Positions 25,334-32,970 of a stretch of 64,000 bases of DNA are shown here, one piece after another. The stretch covers positions 1,362,001 through 1,426,000 of the forward strand of contig NZ_CP127407.1 of NCBI RefSeq assembly GCF_030291075.1, in the 5' to 3' direction. A model generated the notes under the pieces. The model had not been told where the DNA came from. It searched no databases and saw nothing but the letters and a program-made list of their open reading frames with translations. Position numbers and translations under genes: made by a program. How positions within the stretch are numbered: the stretch's first letter is position 1; each line of letters starts with the position of its first letter. Origin of the DNA: Stenotrophomonas sp. 57. GTDB lineage: Bacteria; Pseudomonadota; Gammaproteobacteria; Xanthomonadales; Xanthomonadaceae.

Positions 25334-27007
25334 TCAGCGGGGCGCGGCCGGCGCGGCCACGGCAGGGGAGGTGGGATGGCGCTTGCGCCATTGCTTGAGC
25401 ACGGCGGTGCGCAGCGACAACAGCAGCAACCAGCAGAGGAAGCCGATCGCCAGCCAGCCGCTCAGGGTGAACACGTCGTTGAAGCCGCGTAGGTTGGCTT
25501 CGCGGCGCGTGGTCTGCGCCAGCTGCGCGGTGCCTTGTGCGCTGCGCAGCACCGGGTCGGTGATCTGTGCGGCATACAGTTGCTGTTGGACGCGCAGGCG
25601 CTGCGCCACCACCGGATCGGCCGGATCGAGCTGGCTGGTCAGCGCGCTGGAATACAGCTGTTCGCGATGCAGCTGGAAGGTGCCCAGCACCGCAGAGCCG
25701 GCCAGCCCGCCGAGGGTCTGGGTGATCGACAGGGTCACCAGGAAGGTGATCATGTGGTCCACGCCCTGTTTCAGCGCGGCGGAGATGCCGAGCATGATCA
25801 GCGGCCCCATGAACATGCCGGCACCGACCGACGCCAGGAACTGGCTGACGAAGAAGTCCTGCGGGCGGTCCTGGCTGGTGCGGTGCTGGTCGAAGAACGC
25901 CGCTGCACCCAGCAGCAGGATCGCCATCAGCAATTGCGGAATCAGCCGCTTCGGGCCGAAGGTCAGCGCGGTGCCGGCGATGCCGGTGATCACCCCGGCC
26001 AGGATCACCACGAACAGCGGACGCATCTGGTCCGGCCCCATGCCCAGCGTGCGCATCAGGTTGACCACACCGTAGGACTGCTCGGTGGTCAGGAAGCGGA
26101 TCAGGAAGGCGCCGACGATGAAATGCAGCACCGGCAGCGTCGACAGCCAGCGGATCTGCAGCAGTGGATTGCGCCGGTAGTGCTCGATGATCAAGGCGGT
26201 GGTGGACAGCACGATCGAGGCGATCAGCGCCCAGCCCAGCCACGGGGTGTTGAGCCACCAGCGCGTGTAGCCCTGCGCCAGCACGATCACCAGCAGGGCG
26301 ACGGCCGGCGCGAGCAACGCGAAGGTAAGGAAATCCAGCGGCTCGAAGGCCTTCACCTGGATGCCGGGCGGCAGCTTCAGCACCACGACGGCGGCGAATG
26401 CGCACAACGCCAGGCCGGCCTCGAACGAATACAGCTGGTGCCACTGGCCGGTATCAACCAGTCCCGGGGACACGATCCAGGCGATCGGCACCGCCAGCTG
26501 CGAAAGGCCGACACCGACCACCAGCAGGTTGCCGGTGAAGCGACGCGGCAGCGCCTGCAGCATGTACAGCGTGCCCAGTGTCGAACAGGCCGCGCCGGCG
26601 AAGCCGCTGGCGGCGCGGGTCAGCATCGTGGTCTCGAAGCTGCCGACGAACAGGTGAAGCACCGCCAGCGCCGCATACAGGCCCAGCCCGATTTCGGCGA
26701 ACAGGCGGATGCCGTACTGCTGGCGGAACTTGAAGGCCAACAGGTTGGCGGTGACATTCACCATCGCATAGGCCGCTACCAGCCAGCTGCCCTGGGTCGG
26801 GGTCAGCGCCAGCTGGCCTTGGAGGAACGGCAGGTTGGCGGTGACCAGCGCATTGCCGAGGCCGCCGGTGATCGCTACCAGCAACGATACCAGCGCATAG
26901 GCTGCACGCCGGTACGGCGGGTGCCAGGGCATCGACGCCGAGCCGGGCATGGTCGGCTTCTCATGCTCCTCCCAATCCGGAACCGGCTTCAGGTAAGGCT
27001 GGACCAT
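25334..27007 (-). CDS. MFS multidrug exporter, 14-helix EmrB-like (DHA2)
   Basis: Proton-driven drug exporter of the inner membrane. It starts at ATG 27007, which overlaps the tetR stop by one base (TGATG), and has 557 residues. It has about 14 helices. QGSWLVAAYAMVNV near the first helices and FAGAACSTLGTLYMLQA reflect the DHA2 pattern. The periplasmic loop near the C-terminus (~455-515, YSSALTSQLDPADPVVAQRL) is typical of EmrB relatives. The family resembles EmrB/FarB-like pumps. Substrates are not readable, though fatty acids, dyes or antibiotics are plausible. Confidence 0.92.
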   Translation of the reverse strand: MVQPYLKPVPDWEEHEKPTMPGSASMPWHPPYRRAAYALVSLLVAITGGLGNALVTANLPFLQGQLALTPTQGSWLVAAYAMVNVTANLLAFKFRQQYGIRLFAEIGLGLYAALAVLHLFVGSFETTMLTRAASGFAGAACSTLGTLYMLQALPRRFTGNLLVVGVGLSQLAVPIAWIVSPGLVDTGQWHQLYSFEAGLALCAFAAVVVLKLPPGIQVKAFEPLDFLTFALLAPAVALLVIVLAQGYTRWWLNTPWLGWALIASIVLSTTALIIEHYRRNPLLQIRWLSTLPVLHFIVGAFLIRFLTTEQSYGVVNLMRTLGMGPDQMRPLFVVILAGVITGIAGTALTFGPKRLIPQLLMAILLLGAAAFFDQHRTSQDRPQDFFVSQFLASVGAGMFMGPLIMLGISAALKQGVDHMITFLVTLSITQTLGGLAGSAVLGTFQLHREQLYSSALTSQLDPADPVVAQRLRVQQQLYAAQITDPVLRSAQGTAQLAQTTRREANLRGFNDVFTLSGWLAIGFLCWLLLLSLRTAVLKQWRKRHPTSPAVAAPAAPR

Positions 27008-27591
27008 CAACGGGCCTCGCTGGTTGCTCCCTGAAGACCCCCACGCAGCAGCTGCAGGGCACGCCCGGCCAACTGGGCGCGCTCGTCGCGGGTCTTGCCG
27101 CGCAGGGCCGCACCCAGCATGCCCGAGATCAGTGAAATATCCGTCTTCTCCAGATCGGCGCGGCACAGCCCGGCGGCCTTGGCGCGTGCGATCGGACCTT
27201 CCAGCAGGTCGCGCACGGTTTCGCGTGCGGTGCGCATGGCCGGCACGTCCGAATCCACCGCGCGCCAGTAATCGGCCAGTGCCGGCGAATCGATGATGCG
27301 CTGGGCCATGCCCTCGAACACCTCGAACAGCGCATCGTCGCGATCGCCGAGCTGTTCGACCTGGCGCCGGATGCGGTCGACCGTGCGCTGCAGCAGCGCC
27401 TGGATCAGCGCGGTGCGGTCGGGGAAGTTGCGGTAAAGGGTGGCGCGGCCCACCTGGGCGCGTTCAACCACCAGGTCCAGCGGGGCAGTGACGCCGTGTT
27501 GGCCAAATACATGATCGGCGGCGTCGAGGATGAGGGCACGGCGGGCAGCGGCATCGGCACGTTGGGCGGTCATGGCTTCATTTTCGGACAT
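27007..27591 (-). CDS. TetR family repressor of the efflux operon
   Basis: Ligand-sensing repressor, first gene of the tetR-MFS-MFP operon. The helix-turn-helix spans ~10-58 (RRALILDAADHVFGQHGVTA, VGRATLYRNFPDRTAL). The C-terminal ligand domain is variable as usual. ATG 27591 gives 194 residues; ATG 27573 would give 188. A perfect palindrome CGGACA-N4-TGTCCG overlaps the upstream ATG and is the likely operator, so the operon is probably self-repressed and induced by pump substrates. Confidence 0.88.
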   Translation of the reverse strand: MSENEAMTAQRADAAARRALILDAADHVFGQHGVTAPLDLVVERAQVGRATLYRNFPDRTALIQALLQRTVDRIRRQVEQLGDRDDALFEVFEGMAQRIIDSPALADYWRAVDSDVPAMRTARETVRDLLEGPIARAKAAGLCRADLEKTDISLISGMLGAALRGKTRDERAQLAGRALQLLRGGLQGATSEAR

Positions 27592-27600
27592 TAGTGTCCG
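27585..27600. promoter_or_regulatory. Palindromic operator of the tetR-MFS-MFP operon
   Basis: CGGACATTAGTGTCCG is a perfect inverted repeat with 6-bp arms and a 4-bp centre. It overlaps the first possible tetR start. A further CCGGACA half-site (minus strand) lies near 27626-27632. Confidence 0.65.
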
Positions 27601-27689
27601 GATGGCGAGACAGTGAGTGACGGGATTGTCCGGTTGTTGTCGTACGCACATCTTTGTGACGGATGCGTGATGGTGCCGGCCCCAACGAA

Positions 27690-27711
27690 ACGGGGGCCCG
27701 AAGGCCCCCGT
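27690..27711 (-). terminator. Rho-independent terminator of the ZnuD-like gene
   Basis: On the minus strand a 9-bp stem ACGGGGGCC / GGCCCCCGT closes on a UUCG tetraloop and is followed by TTCGTT. It lies about 95 bp beyond the receptor stop, with a REP and a GGGGTC-type hairpin between. Confidence 0.75.
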
Positions 27712-27722
27712 GGGAGATGCAG

Positions 27723-27793
27723 TAGATCCACGCGATGGGTGGATGCCGATGCTCCGGGCGCGGATCTTTCCTGCGGAAAGGAATCCGACCCCC
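27723..27793. repeat. SMAG repeat and degenerate GGGGTC-type hairpin
   Basis: A diverged GTAGATCCACGCGATGGGTG repeat (27723-27745) is followed by GGATCTTTCC-TGC-GGAAAGGAATCC leading into GACCCC (27763-27793). The second part is a decayed relative of the hairpins at 54376-54466. Confidence 0.7.
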
Positions 27794-27804
27794 GCCATAC
27801 GCGA

Positions 27805-30006
27805 TCAGAAGTACGCGCGGATGCCGAATGCGACGCCACGGCCCGGCAGCGGCGCATAGTCGCGCAGCAGCGAGGTGTGCGGGCGCACTTCGCGGTTGGT
27901 CAGGTTGCTGCCATCCAGGAACACTTCGTAGCTGTTGGTCGCGTTGCGGTCCCAGCGGTAGGCCAGGTGCGCGTCGACCAGGGTGTAGCCGTTGCTCGGC
28001 TCCTCGTTCTGCGCCACATCCTTCTGGCGGCTGTAGCGCACGGCGCCCAGCGAGGCGCGCCAACCGTCCTTCGACCAGCGCAGGTCGGCGCCGACGCGGG
28101 CCGGGGCGATGCGCGGCAGGTAGCCGGTGTTGGCCAGTTCCACCGTGTAGTTGTGGTTGTGGTCGCCGTGCGGCACGGCGATGTCGAGATTGCGGCTGCC
28201 GCTGCCATCCAGCTTGGCTTTCACGTAGTCACCGAACAGGCGCAGATCCCAGTCACCGGCGTTGCCTTCGAACAGGTGTACCAGCGCTTCGGCTTCGGCG
28301 CCCTTGAACACCGCGTCCTGCTGGGTCCACGTGCGCACCGGCAGGCCTTCGGTGATGCCGGTGTCGGCCAGGTAGATGAAGTCCTTGAACTTCGTCTGGT
28401 AGATCGACGCAGAGAAGTCCAGGCGCTCGCTGTGGGTGTGGATGCCCAGCTCGACGCGCTGGCCACGCTCGGTCTTCAGATTGGCGTCGCCGATCTCCAG
28501 TGAGCGCGTAGCGATGTGTGCACCGGCGGCGTACAGCTCTTCATTGGTCGGCGCACGCTCGGAGCTGTCCACGCCGAAGCGCAGGTCGACGGCATCGTTG
28601 AGCTTCCAGATGCCGGCAGCGGACAGGTTGGTGGCGTCGAACGTACGGCGGCGGTAGTCGCCGCTCGGGTCCAGCTTGACCTGGTCATGACGGCCGCCCA
28701 GTTCCAGCTTGAACGGGCCGAACTGCTTTTCCTGCAGCACGAACACGCCCAGGGTGTCGGTCCCGGTGTTGGGCACGAATGCCTCTTCTCCCTTGGCGCC
28801 GAAGCGGCTGTTGCCGAACTGCAGGCCGAACGCGCCATTCCAGCCGGCGATCTCGTTCTGCACTGCTTCCAGGCGCCCTTCGATGCCTTGGTTGGTGAAG
28901 CGGGTGGACGGCACGCCGCCTTCCAGTTCGGTGTGCTCGTAATCGGTGAAGCCGGCACGCAGGTTGATGTTCTTCAGGAACGACACCGGGTTGTAGATGC
29001 CCGCCTTCAGGTCGAAGCGGTTCTGCACCATGTCGATGCGAACGTCATGTTCGTCACCTTCCTCCCCGTCGCCATGATCGTGGTCATGATCATGGTCGTG
29101 GCCGTCACCATCGGCATGCACGTGCGCGCCGTTGGGAATGCCGTAGTTGGTGCGGTAGGTGCTGGCGGCGAGGCCGAAGTAACCGCCTTCGCCCAGCCAG
29201 GTGGCGCCCAGGCCACCGGCGCGGGTGCGGATGGAGCTGTTGTCCAGGCGTCCACGACGCGGTTCGTCCGCGTCCGCATCGCCGTGGTCATGATCGTGGT
29301 CGTGGTGGTCTTCCAGCGCATCGATCACGGCATAGCCGGGAATCCTGTAGTCATCGCCATTGCGCACCAAGCCATCGACGTGGATCACCCAGTCGCCGTT
29401 GACGCCGTCGAGGCGGAACATGCCGCTGCGTTCCTTGTTGACGGTATTGCCGCGGATCTCGGCGCGGCCGCTGAGCGGACGGTCCGGCAGCTCGCTGGCG
29501 ATGCGGCCATCGACCACGTTGACCGCGCCGCCGATCGCACCGCTGCCGAACAGCAGGGTTGCCGGGCCCTTCAGCACTTCGATCTGGTCGGCCAGGAACG
29601 GCTCGATGCTGGTGGCGTGGTCGGCGCTGACGGTGGAGGCGTCCATGTTGCCGACGCCGTTGGACAGCACCTGCACGCGCGGACCTTCCTGCCCGCGGAT
29701 GATCGGGCGGCCGACGCCGGGACCGAAGTAGGTGCTCTGCACGCCCGGCAGCTTGGCCACGGTGTCGCCGAGGGTGCCGGCCTTCTGCTCGTCCAGGCGT
29801 TCGCCGGCCAGCACTTCCACCGGTCGTGCCAGCGACTCCGCGTTGCCCTGCAACGGCGAGGCGGTGACCCGCACCGACGACAGCTCGGTCAGGTGGCGGT
29901 CACGATGGGAGTCGTCATCGCCGGCGGCAAAGGCCACGGAGGGCAGCAGGGCGGCGAGGGCCAGGGCCAGGGAATGCGGCTTGAACCGCGGGATTGGGGC
30001 AGGCAT
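27805..30006 (-). CDS. TonB-dependent receptor with His-rich loops, ZnuD-like zinc receptor
   Basis: Outer-membrane importer, probably for zinc. It has 733 residues and a signal peptide ending in VAFA. The plug domain includes VLAGERLDEQKAGTLGD, FGPGVGRPIIRGQEGPR and QIEVLKGPATLLFGSGAIGG. Two extracellular-loop inserts are extremely His/Asp rich: ~228-244 (DHHDHDHDHGDADAD) and ~290-320 (HDHDHDHDHGDGEEGDEHD). Such loops are the hallmark of ZnuD from Neisseria and relatives. The barrel ends in RAYF. Zur-like sites lie before the start and zur is 4 kb away. Zinc as ligand is inferred. Confidence 0.9.
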   Translation of the reverse strand: MPAPIPRFKPHSLALALAALLPSVAFAAGDDDSHRDRHLTELSSVRVTASPLQGNAESLARPVEVLAGERLDEQKAGTLGDTVAKLPGVQSTYFGPGVGRPIIRGQEGPRVQVLSNGVGNMDASTVSADHATSIEPFLADQIEVLKGPATLLFGSGAIGGAVNVVDGRIASELPDRPLSGRAEIRGNTVNKERSGMFRLDGVNGDWVIHVDGLVRNGDDYRIPGYAVIDALEDHHDHDHDHGDADADEPRRGRLDNSSIRTRAGGLGATWLGEGGYFGLAASTYRTNYGIPNGAHVHADGDGHDHDHDHDHGDGEEGDEHDVRIDMVQNRFDLKAGIYNPVSFLKNINLRAGFTDYEHTELEGGVPSTRFTNQGIEGRLEAVQNEIAGWNGAFGLQFGNSRFGAKGEEAFVPNTGTDTLGVFVLQEKQFGPFKLELGGRHDQVKLDPSGDYRRRTFDATNLSAAGIWKLNDAVDLRFGVDSSERAPTNEELYAAGAHIATRSLEIGDANLKTERGQRVELGIHTHSERLDFSASIYQTKFKDFIYLADTGITEGLPVRTWTQQDAVFKGAEAEALVHLFEGNAGDWDLRLFGDYVKAKLDGSGSRNLDIAVPHGDHNHNYTVELANTGYLPRIAPARVGADLRWSKDGWRASLGAVRYSRQKDVAQNEEPSNGYTLVDAHLAYRWDRNATNSYEVFLDGSNLTNREVRPHTSLLRDYAPLPGRGVAFGIRAYF

Positions 30007-30018
30007 GGGTGGGTCCTT

Positions 30019-30033
30019 TGTTACAATGTATCA
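30019..30033. promoter_or_regulatory. Candidate Zur site 1 (receptor-proximal)
   Basis: TGTTACAATGTATCA is a near-palindrome (5 of 6 arm pairs) and matches TGTTAT-N3-ATAACA at 9 of 12 positions. It lies 13 bp before the ATG of the ZnuD-like receptor. Confidence 0.45.
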
Positions 30034-30098
30034 ATCACGGGGCGCACGAATCCCGTCGGCGAGACAGGGGGAGGGAAACCGTGCGGGTCGGGAGCGGA

Positions 30099-30113
30099 TG
30101 TTATATTATTCCA
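30099..30113. promoter_or_regulatory. Candidate Zur site 2 in the divergent promoter
   Basis: TGTTATATTATTCCA matches TGTTAT-N3-ATAACA at 10 of 12 positions and sits in an AT-rich patch unusual for this DNA. It lies 29 bp before the MerC-like start and 93 bp before the receptor start, so it could control both. Confidence 0.6.
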
Positions 30114-30141
30114 TAACGATTCGCCGACCCTGCTGGAAGTC

Positions 30142-30555
30142 ATGTCCCTGTCCTCACGCCTGCGCCACCTGCTCGACCGTTTCGGTGCCACTGGTTCGAT
30201 GCTGTGCGCGGTGCACTGCGCGGTGATTCCCGTACTGCTGGCCGCAGCCCCTTCGCTGGGCCTGTCGTTCTGGCTGAGCGACGGCGTGGAGCAGGCCCTG
30301 GTGGTGTTCGTGACCCTGCTTGGCCTGTTCAGCCTGGTCTGGGGCTACCGTCGCCACGGCGCCCTGCGTGCACTTGGTTTTCTCATTCCGGGCCTGGTGG
30401 CGCTGTGGGCCGGGGTGCTGTACGACCCGCTGCACCACAACGCGGTGCCGCATGCGGTGGTGATGACCATTGGCGGCCTGCTGGTGGGCGTCGCCCATCT
30501 GGTCAACCTGCGCCTCAACCACGGCCACGTCCACGACGCCAGCTGCGCGCACTAG
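30142..30555 (+). CDS. MerC domain membrane protein with metal-binding tail
   Basis: Small inner-membrane protein of the MerC family, known from mercury uptake but common next to zinc receptors. It starts at ATG 30142 after CTGGAAG and has 137 residues. Four helices are predicted. Helix 1 carries the paired cysteines MLCAVHCAVIP, a likely metal site that includes His. The C-terminus is His-rich and ends in Cys (HGHVHDASCAH). It is divergent from the ZnuD-like receptor and shares its control region. No other mer genes are present, so zinc passage or sensing is more likely than mercury. That is inference. Confidence 0.82.
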   Translation: MSLSSRLRHLLDRFGATGSMLCAVHCAVIPVLLAAAPSLGLSFWLSDGVEQALVVFVTLLGLFSLVWGYRRHGALRALGFLIPGLVALWAGVLYDPLHHNAVPHAVVMTIGGLLVGVAHLVNLRLNHGHVHDASCAH

Positions 30556-30665
30556 GCGCTCCGTGATACGCTTTCCGATCGTGCGCGGGGGCGCCCAGCA
30601 AGGCGGCCCCGCCGAACCCGTGTCAGTACGGGATAACCAGATTTCACACTTGAGGAGTTGAAGAC

Positions 30666-30845
30666 ATGGGTAAGGGTGACCGCAAGACCGCCAAGGGCAA
30701 GCGCTACAACGCCAGCTACGGCAACGCCCGTTCGCACACCGCGAGCAAGGTCGCCGTAGGCGCCGCCGCCCCGGTTGCCAAGAAGACCGTGGCCAAGGCT
30801 CCGGCGAAGAAGGCTGTGGCGAAGAAGGCCGTCGCCAAGGCCTGA
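30666..30845 (+). CDS. 30S ribosomal protein THX with extended Ala/Lys tail
   Basis: A 59-residue, strongly basic protein. It begins MGKGDRKTAKGKRYNASYGN, the signature of the small ribosomal protein THX (bTHX) that sits in the head of the 30S subunit in some bacteria. Canonical THX ends after about 26-30 residues; here a tail of Ala-Lys repeats follows (PAKKAVAKKAVAKA), like histone H1-type tails. ATG 30666 follows TTGAGGAG closely, and a very strong terminator follows the stop, as expected for a highly expressed single-gene unit. The N-terminus argues against calling it a nucleoid histone-like protein. Confidence 0.85.
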   Translation: MGKGDRKTAKGKRYNASYGNARSHTASKVAVGAAAPVAKKTVAKAPAKKAVAKKAVAKA

Positions 30846-30868
30846 TCAGGCCGGTGATGAGTCCAAAG

Positions 30869-30897
30869 AAAACGCGGCGCCTGGCGCCGCGTTTTTT
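30869..30897 (+). terminator. Strong Rho-independent terminator after the THX gene
   Basis: AAAACGCGGCGCC pairs with GGCGCCGCGTTTT across a minimal loop, followed by further T residues (T7 run). The A-run before the stem makes it potentially bidirectional. Confidence 0.92.
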
Positions 30898-30924
30898 TAT
30901 GCGTGTCGTCCGGGCCGCCGCGTT

Positions 30925-30944
30925 CGCCGGGCCATGCCCGGCGG
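30925..30944. repeat. Short REP-like palindrome
   Basis: CGCCGGGCCATGCCCGGCG is a perfect-arm palindrome identical to the core of the repeats at 4935. It lies just beyond the stop of the phosphodiesterase gene. Confidence 0.65.
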
Positions 30945-30954
30945 AGACATTCGA

Positions 30955-32205
30955 TCAACGCAGGGTCTGCTTCAGCGTTTCCGGATTGCCATCATTCGGC
31001 GCGGCAGGCACCTGCAGCAGGTGGGCCAACAGCGGGTAGACATCCACGTTGTCGAAGCCATCGATCACCACACCCTGGCGGAACGACGGGCCACCGGCCA
31101 CGAACACCGCACGCATGGAGGGCAACGCGTTGTCGTAACCGTGCGAGCCGCGATCCTGCTTGGCGCGCATAGCGATCTTTTCGCGGTGCAGCGCATCCCA
31201 GCCTTCATCCATGGCGCAGACGATGGCCGGAACCCGCGGATGCGTGCCGTAATGCCAGCGCGGCGGCAGGTTTTCCTTCTTCCAGCATTCGTAATGCGCA
31301 TGGCGGCCAAGCAGCGCGCGCTCGGCATCCGCTTCGCGGCCGGGCAGCGGGGCGAACCCGACCGACTGGCCCTGGCTGACATTGCGCGCGATGGCTGGGG
31401 CCACCATCGATTCGGTGGCGATCACATGGCCATCGGCCACGCTGGCCATGCCGTGGTCGGATACCACGATCACATTGGTGGTCGATGCCAGGCCGCGCTG
31501 CTGCAGCCCATCGAGCACCTGCCCGATGATCTGGTCGGCACGCACGATGGCGTCGGTGTACTGCTTCGAATCCGGGCCGTAGTGATGGCCGGCCTTGTCC
31601 ACGTGTTCCATGTACAGCGTGGTCAGACGTGGCGCATCGGCGTCGGTCTGTGCCAGCCAGTCGAGCACGATGCCGGCGCGCTGCTCCAGCGGCTCCTGGC
31701 CGTCATAGACGCGCCACTGGCTCGGGCGCATGCCGCGGATTTCCGACTCGCTGCCCGGCCACGAGGTGGTGGCGGTGCGCACGCCAACGTTCTCGGCGCC
31801 GACCCAGATCGGCTCGCCGCCCCACCAGCCACTGGTGGTGACCGCGTCGCGGTTGCTCAGTTCGAAACGGCCCAGCGTCGCATCGTCCATGCTGTTGTTG
31901 ACGATGCCGTGGTGGTCCGGGCGCAGGCCGGTGACCAGGGTGTAATGGTTGGGGAAAGTCAGTGACGGATAGGACGGGGTCATCCAGTGTGCACGCACGC
32001 CGCCGTCGATCAGTCGCTGCAGGTTCGGGGTCAGGCCGCGGTCCAGCGCGTCGGCACGCAGGCCATCGATGGAGATCAGCAGCAGCTTGGGCGGCGCAGC
32101 CGCTGCAACAGGGGTGGGAACAGAGGCGGAAGGGGCGGGCGCGGTGGTGCAGGCGGCCAATGGCAGCAGCAGCGCCAGCGCGCAGGTCAGGCGTACGGAA
32201 GTCAT
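30955..32205 (-). CDS. Nucleotide pyrophosphatase/phosphodiesterase (NPP), lipoprotein
   Basis: Alkaline-phosphatase-superfamily enzyme that splits nucleotide phosphodiester or pyrophosphate bonds, anchored in the envelope. ATG 32205 gives 416 residues with lipobox LAAC (Cys19). Metal and catalytic residues are visible: Asp47 in LLISIDGLR, nucleophile Thr83 in PSLTFPNHYTLVTG, MEHVDKAGHHYGP, and VIVVSDHGM. The arrangement matches the structurally known Xanthomonas NPP. Substrate is inferred as nucleotides. It stands alone between the THX terminator and a repeat region. Confidence 0.92.
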   Translation of the reverse strand: MTSVRLTCALALLLPLAACTTAPAPSASVPTPVAAAAPPKLLLISIDGLRADALDRGLTPNLQRLIDGGVRAHWMTPSYPSLTFPNHYTLVTGLRPDHHGIVNNSMDDATLGRFELSNRDAVTTSGWWGGEPIWVGAENVGVRTATTSWPGSESEIRGMRPSQWRVYDGQEPLEQRAGIVLDWLAQTDADAPRLTTLYMEHVDKAGHHYGPDSKQYTDAIVRADQIIGQVLDGLQQRGLASTTNVIVVSDHGMASVADGHVIATESMVAPAIARNVSQGQSVGFAPLPGREADAERALLGRHAHYECWKKENLPPRWHYGTHPRVPAIVCAMDEGWDALHREKIAMRAKQDRGSHGYDNALPSMRAVFVAGGPSFRQGVVIDGFDNVDVYPLLAHLLQVPAAPNDGNPETLKQTLR

Positions 32206-32354
32206 CCACGCATGATAAGCCGGTGCAATGACCAAGCCGAGACAGGGCCCGCTATCGCGTGCCCTGTCCACGCATTTCTCCTTATCCCCGCGCCTGTCGG
32301 CGCGCCCCCCTCAACAACAAGGGGCTCTTCTCCAGACAGATTACAGACGCTTCC

Positions 32355-32377
32355 ATCCACGCATGGCGTGGATCTAC
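32355..32377 (-). repeat. SMAG/REP repeat, GTAGATCC subtype, in a 273 bp repeat-filled gap
   Basis: A minus-strand GTAGATCCACGCCATGCGTG palindrome. The surrounding gap (32206-32478) also holds CGCGCCTGTCGGCGCGC (32290-32306) and, at 32420-32477, a CTCTGCGGGTG/CCGGGCGCAGCCCGG segment. That segment is related in inverse orientation to 34509-34560. I see no gene in this gap. Confidence 0.75.
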
Positions 32378-32478
32378 CGTGTCGACCGGACCCACCTCGC
32401 CATGCCTCGGAATGCTGCTGTTGCTTCAGCCGTTGCGGTTGCCTCTGCGGGTGCCGGGCGCAGCCCGGCCAGCAACTC

Positions 32479-32970
32479 TCAGGCGAACAGCGGCGCCTGG
32501 CGCTGTTCCAGCCGCAGCAGTGCAGCCTTGGTTTCCAGCCCGCCGCCGAAACCGGTCAGCGCGCCGTTGCTGCCGATCACGCGATGGCAGGGCAGGATGA
32601 TCGGCAGTGGATTGCGGCCGTTGGCTGCACCCACCGCGCGGGTCGCGCTGGGTTGGCCCAGGTGCTGCGCCAGTTGCAGGTAGCTCCAGGTCTGGCCGAA
32701 CGGGATCAGCGCCAGCGCCTGCCACACGCGCAGCCGGAACGGGGTGCCACGTGGCGCAAGCTGCAGGTCGAACTGGTGGCGCTCGCCGTGCAGGAACTGC
32801 AGAAGCTGGTCGCGCGCTTCCGGCAAAGCATCCGGCGCGTAATGCCAGTCGTCGCGGCCGCGTGCCGGATGGCGGTTTTCCGGGAACAGCACATGCGACA
32901 GGCCACGCTCGTCACCGGCGATGGTCAGCACGCCGATCGGGCTGTCGAAACGGTCGTACAACAGGGTCAT
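32479..32970 (-). CDS. ogt: Methylated-DNA-protein cysteine methyltransferase
   Basis: Suicide repair protein that removes methyl from O6-methylguanine and O4-methylthymine. It has 163 residues. The acceptor is Cys128 in LPCHRVIGSNGALTGFGGG. The helix-turn-helix (YLQLAQHLGQPSATRAVG) and the Asn hinge (AANGRNPLPI) are intact. ATG 32970 overlaps the stop of the upstream ada-alkA gene by four bases (ATGA), so the two are translationally coupled. It fills the role of the C-terminal half of E. coli Ada, which is missing from the fusion upstream. Confidence 0.95.
   Translation of the reverse strand: MTLLYDRFDSPIGVLTIAGDERGLSHVLFPENRHPARGRDDWHYAPDALPEARDQLLQFLHGERHQFDLQLAPRGTPFRLRVWQALALIPFGQTWSYLQLAQHLGQPSATRAVGAANGRNPLPIILPCHRVIGSNGALTGFGGGLETKAALLRLEQRQAPLFA

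Noticed and set aside
30142..30555. Part of a mercury-resistance operon
   Set aside because: No merA, merT, merP or merR is nearby; the context is zinc uptake.
30666..30845. Histone H1-like nucleoid protein
   Set aside because: The Ala/Lys tail suggests it, but the N-terminus MGKGDRKTAKGKRYNASYGN fits ribosomal protein THX better.
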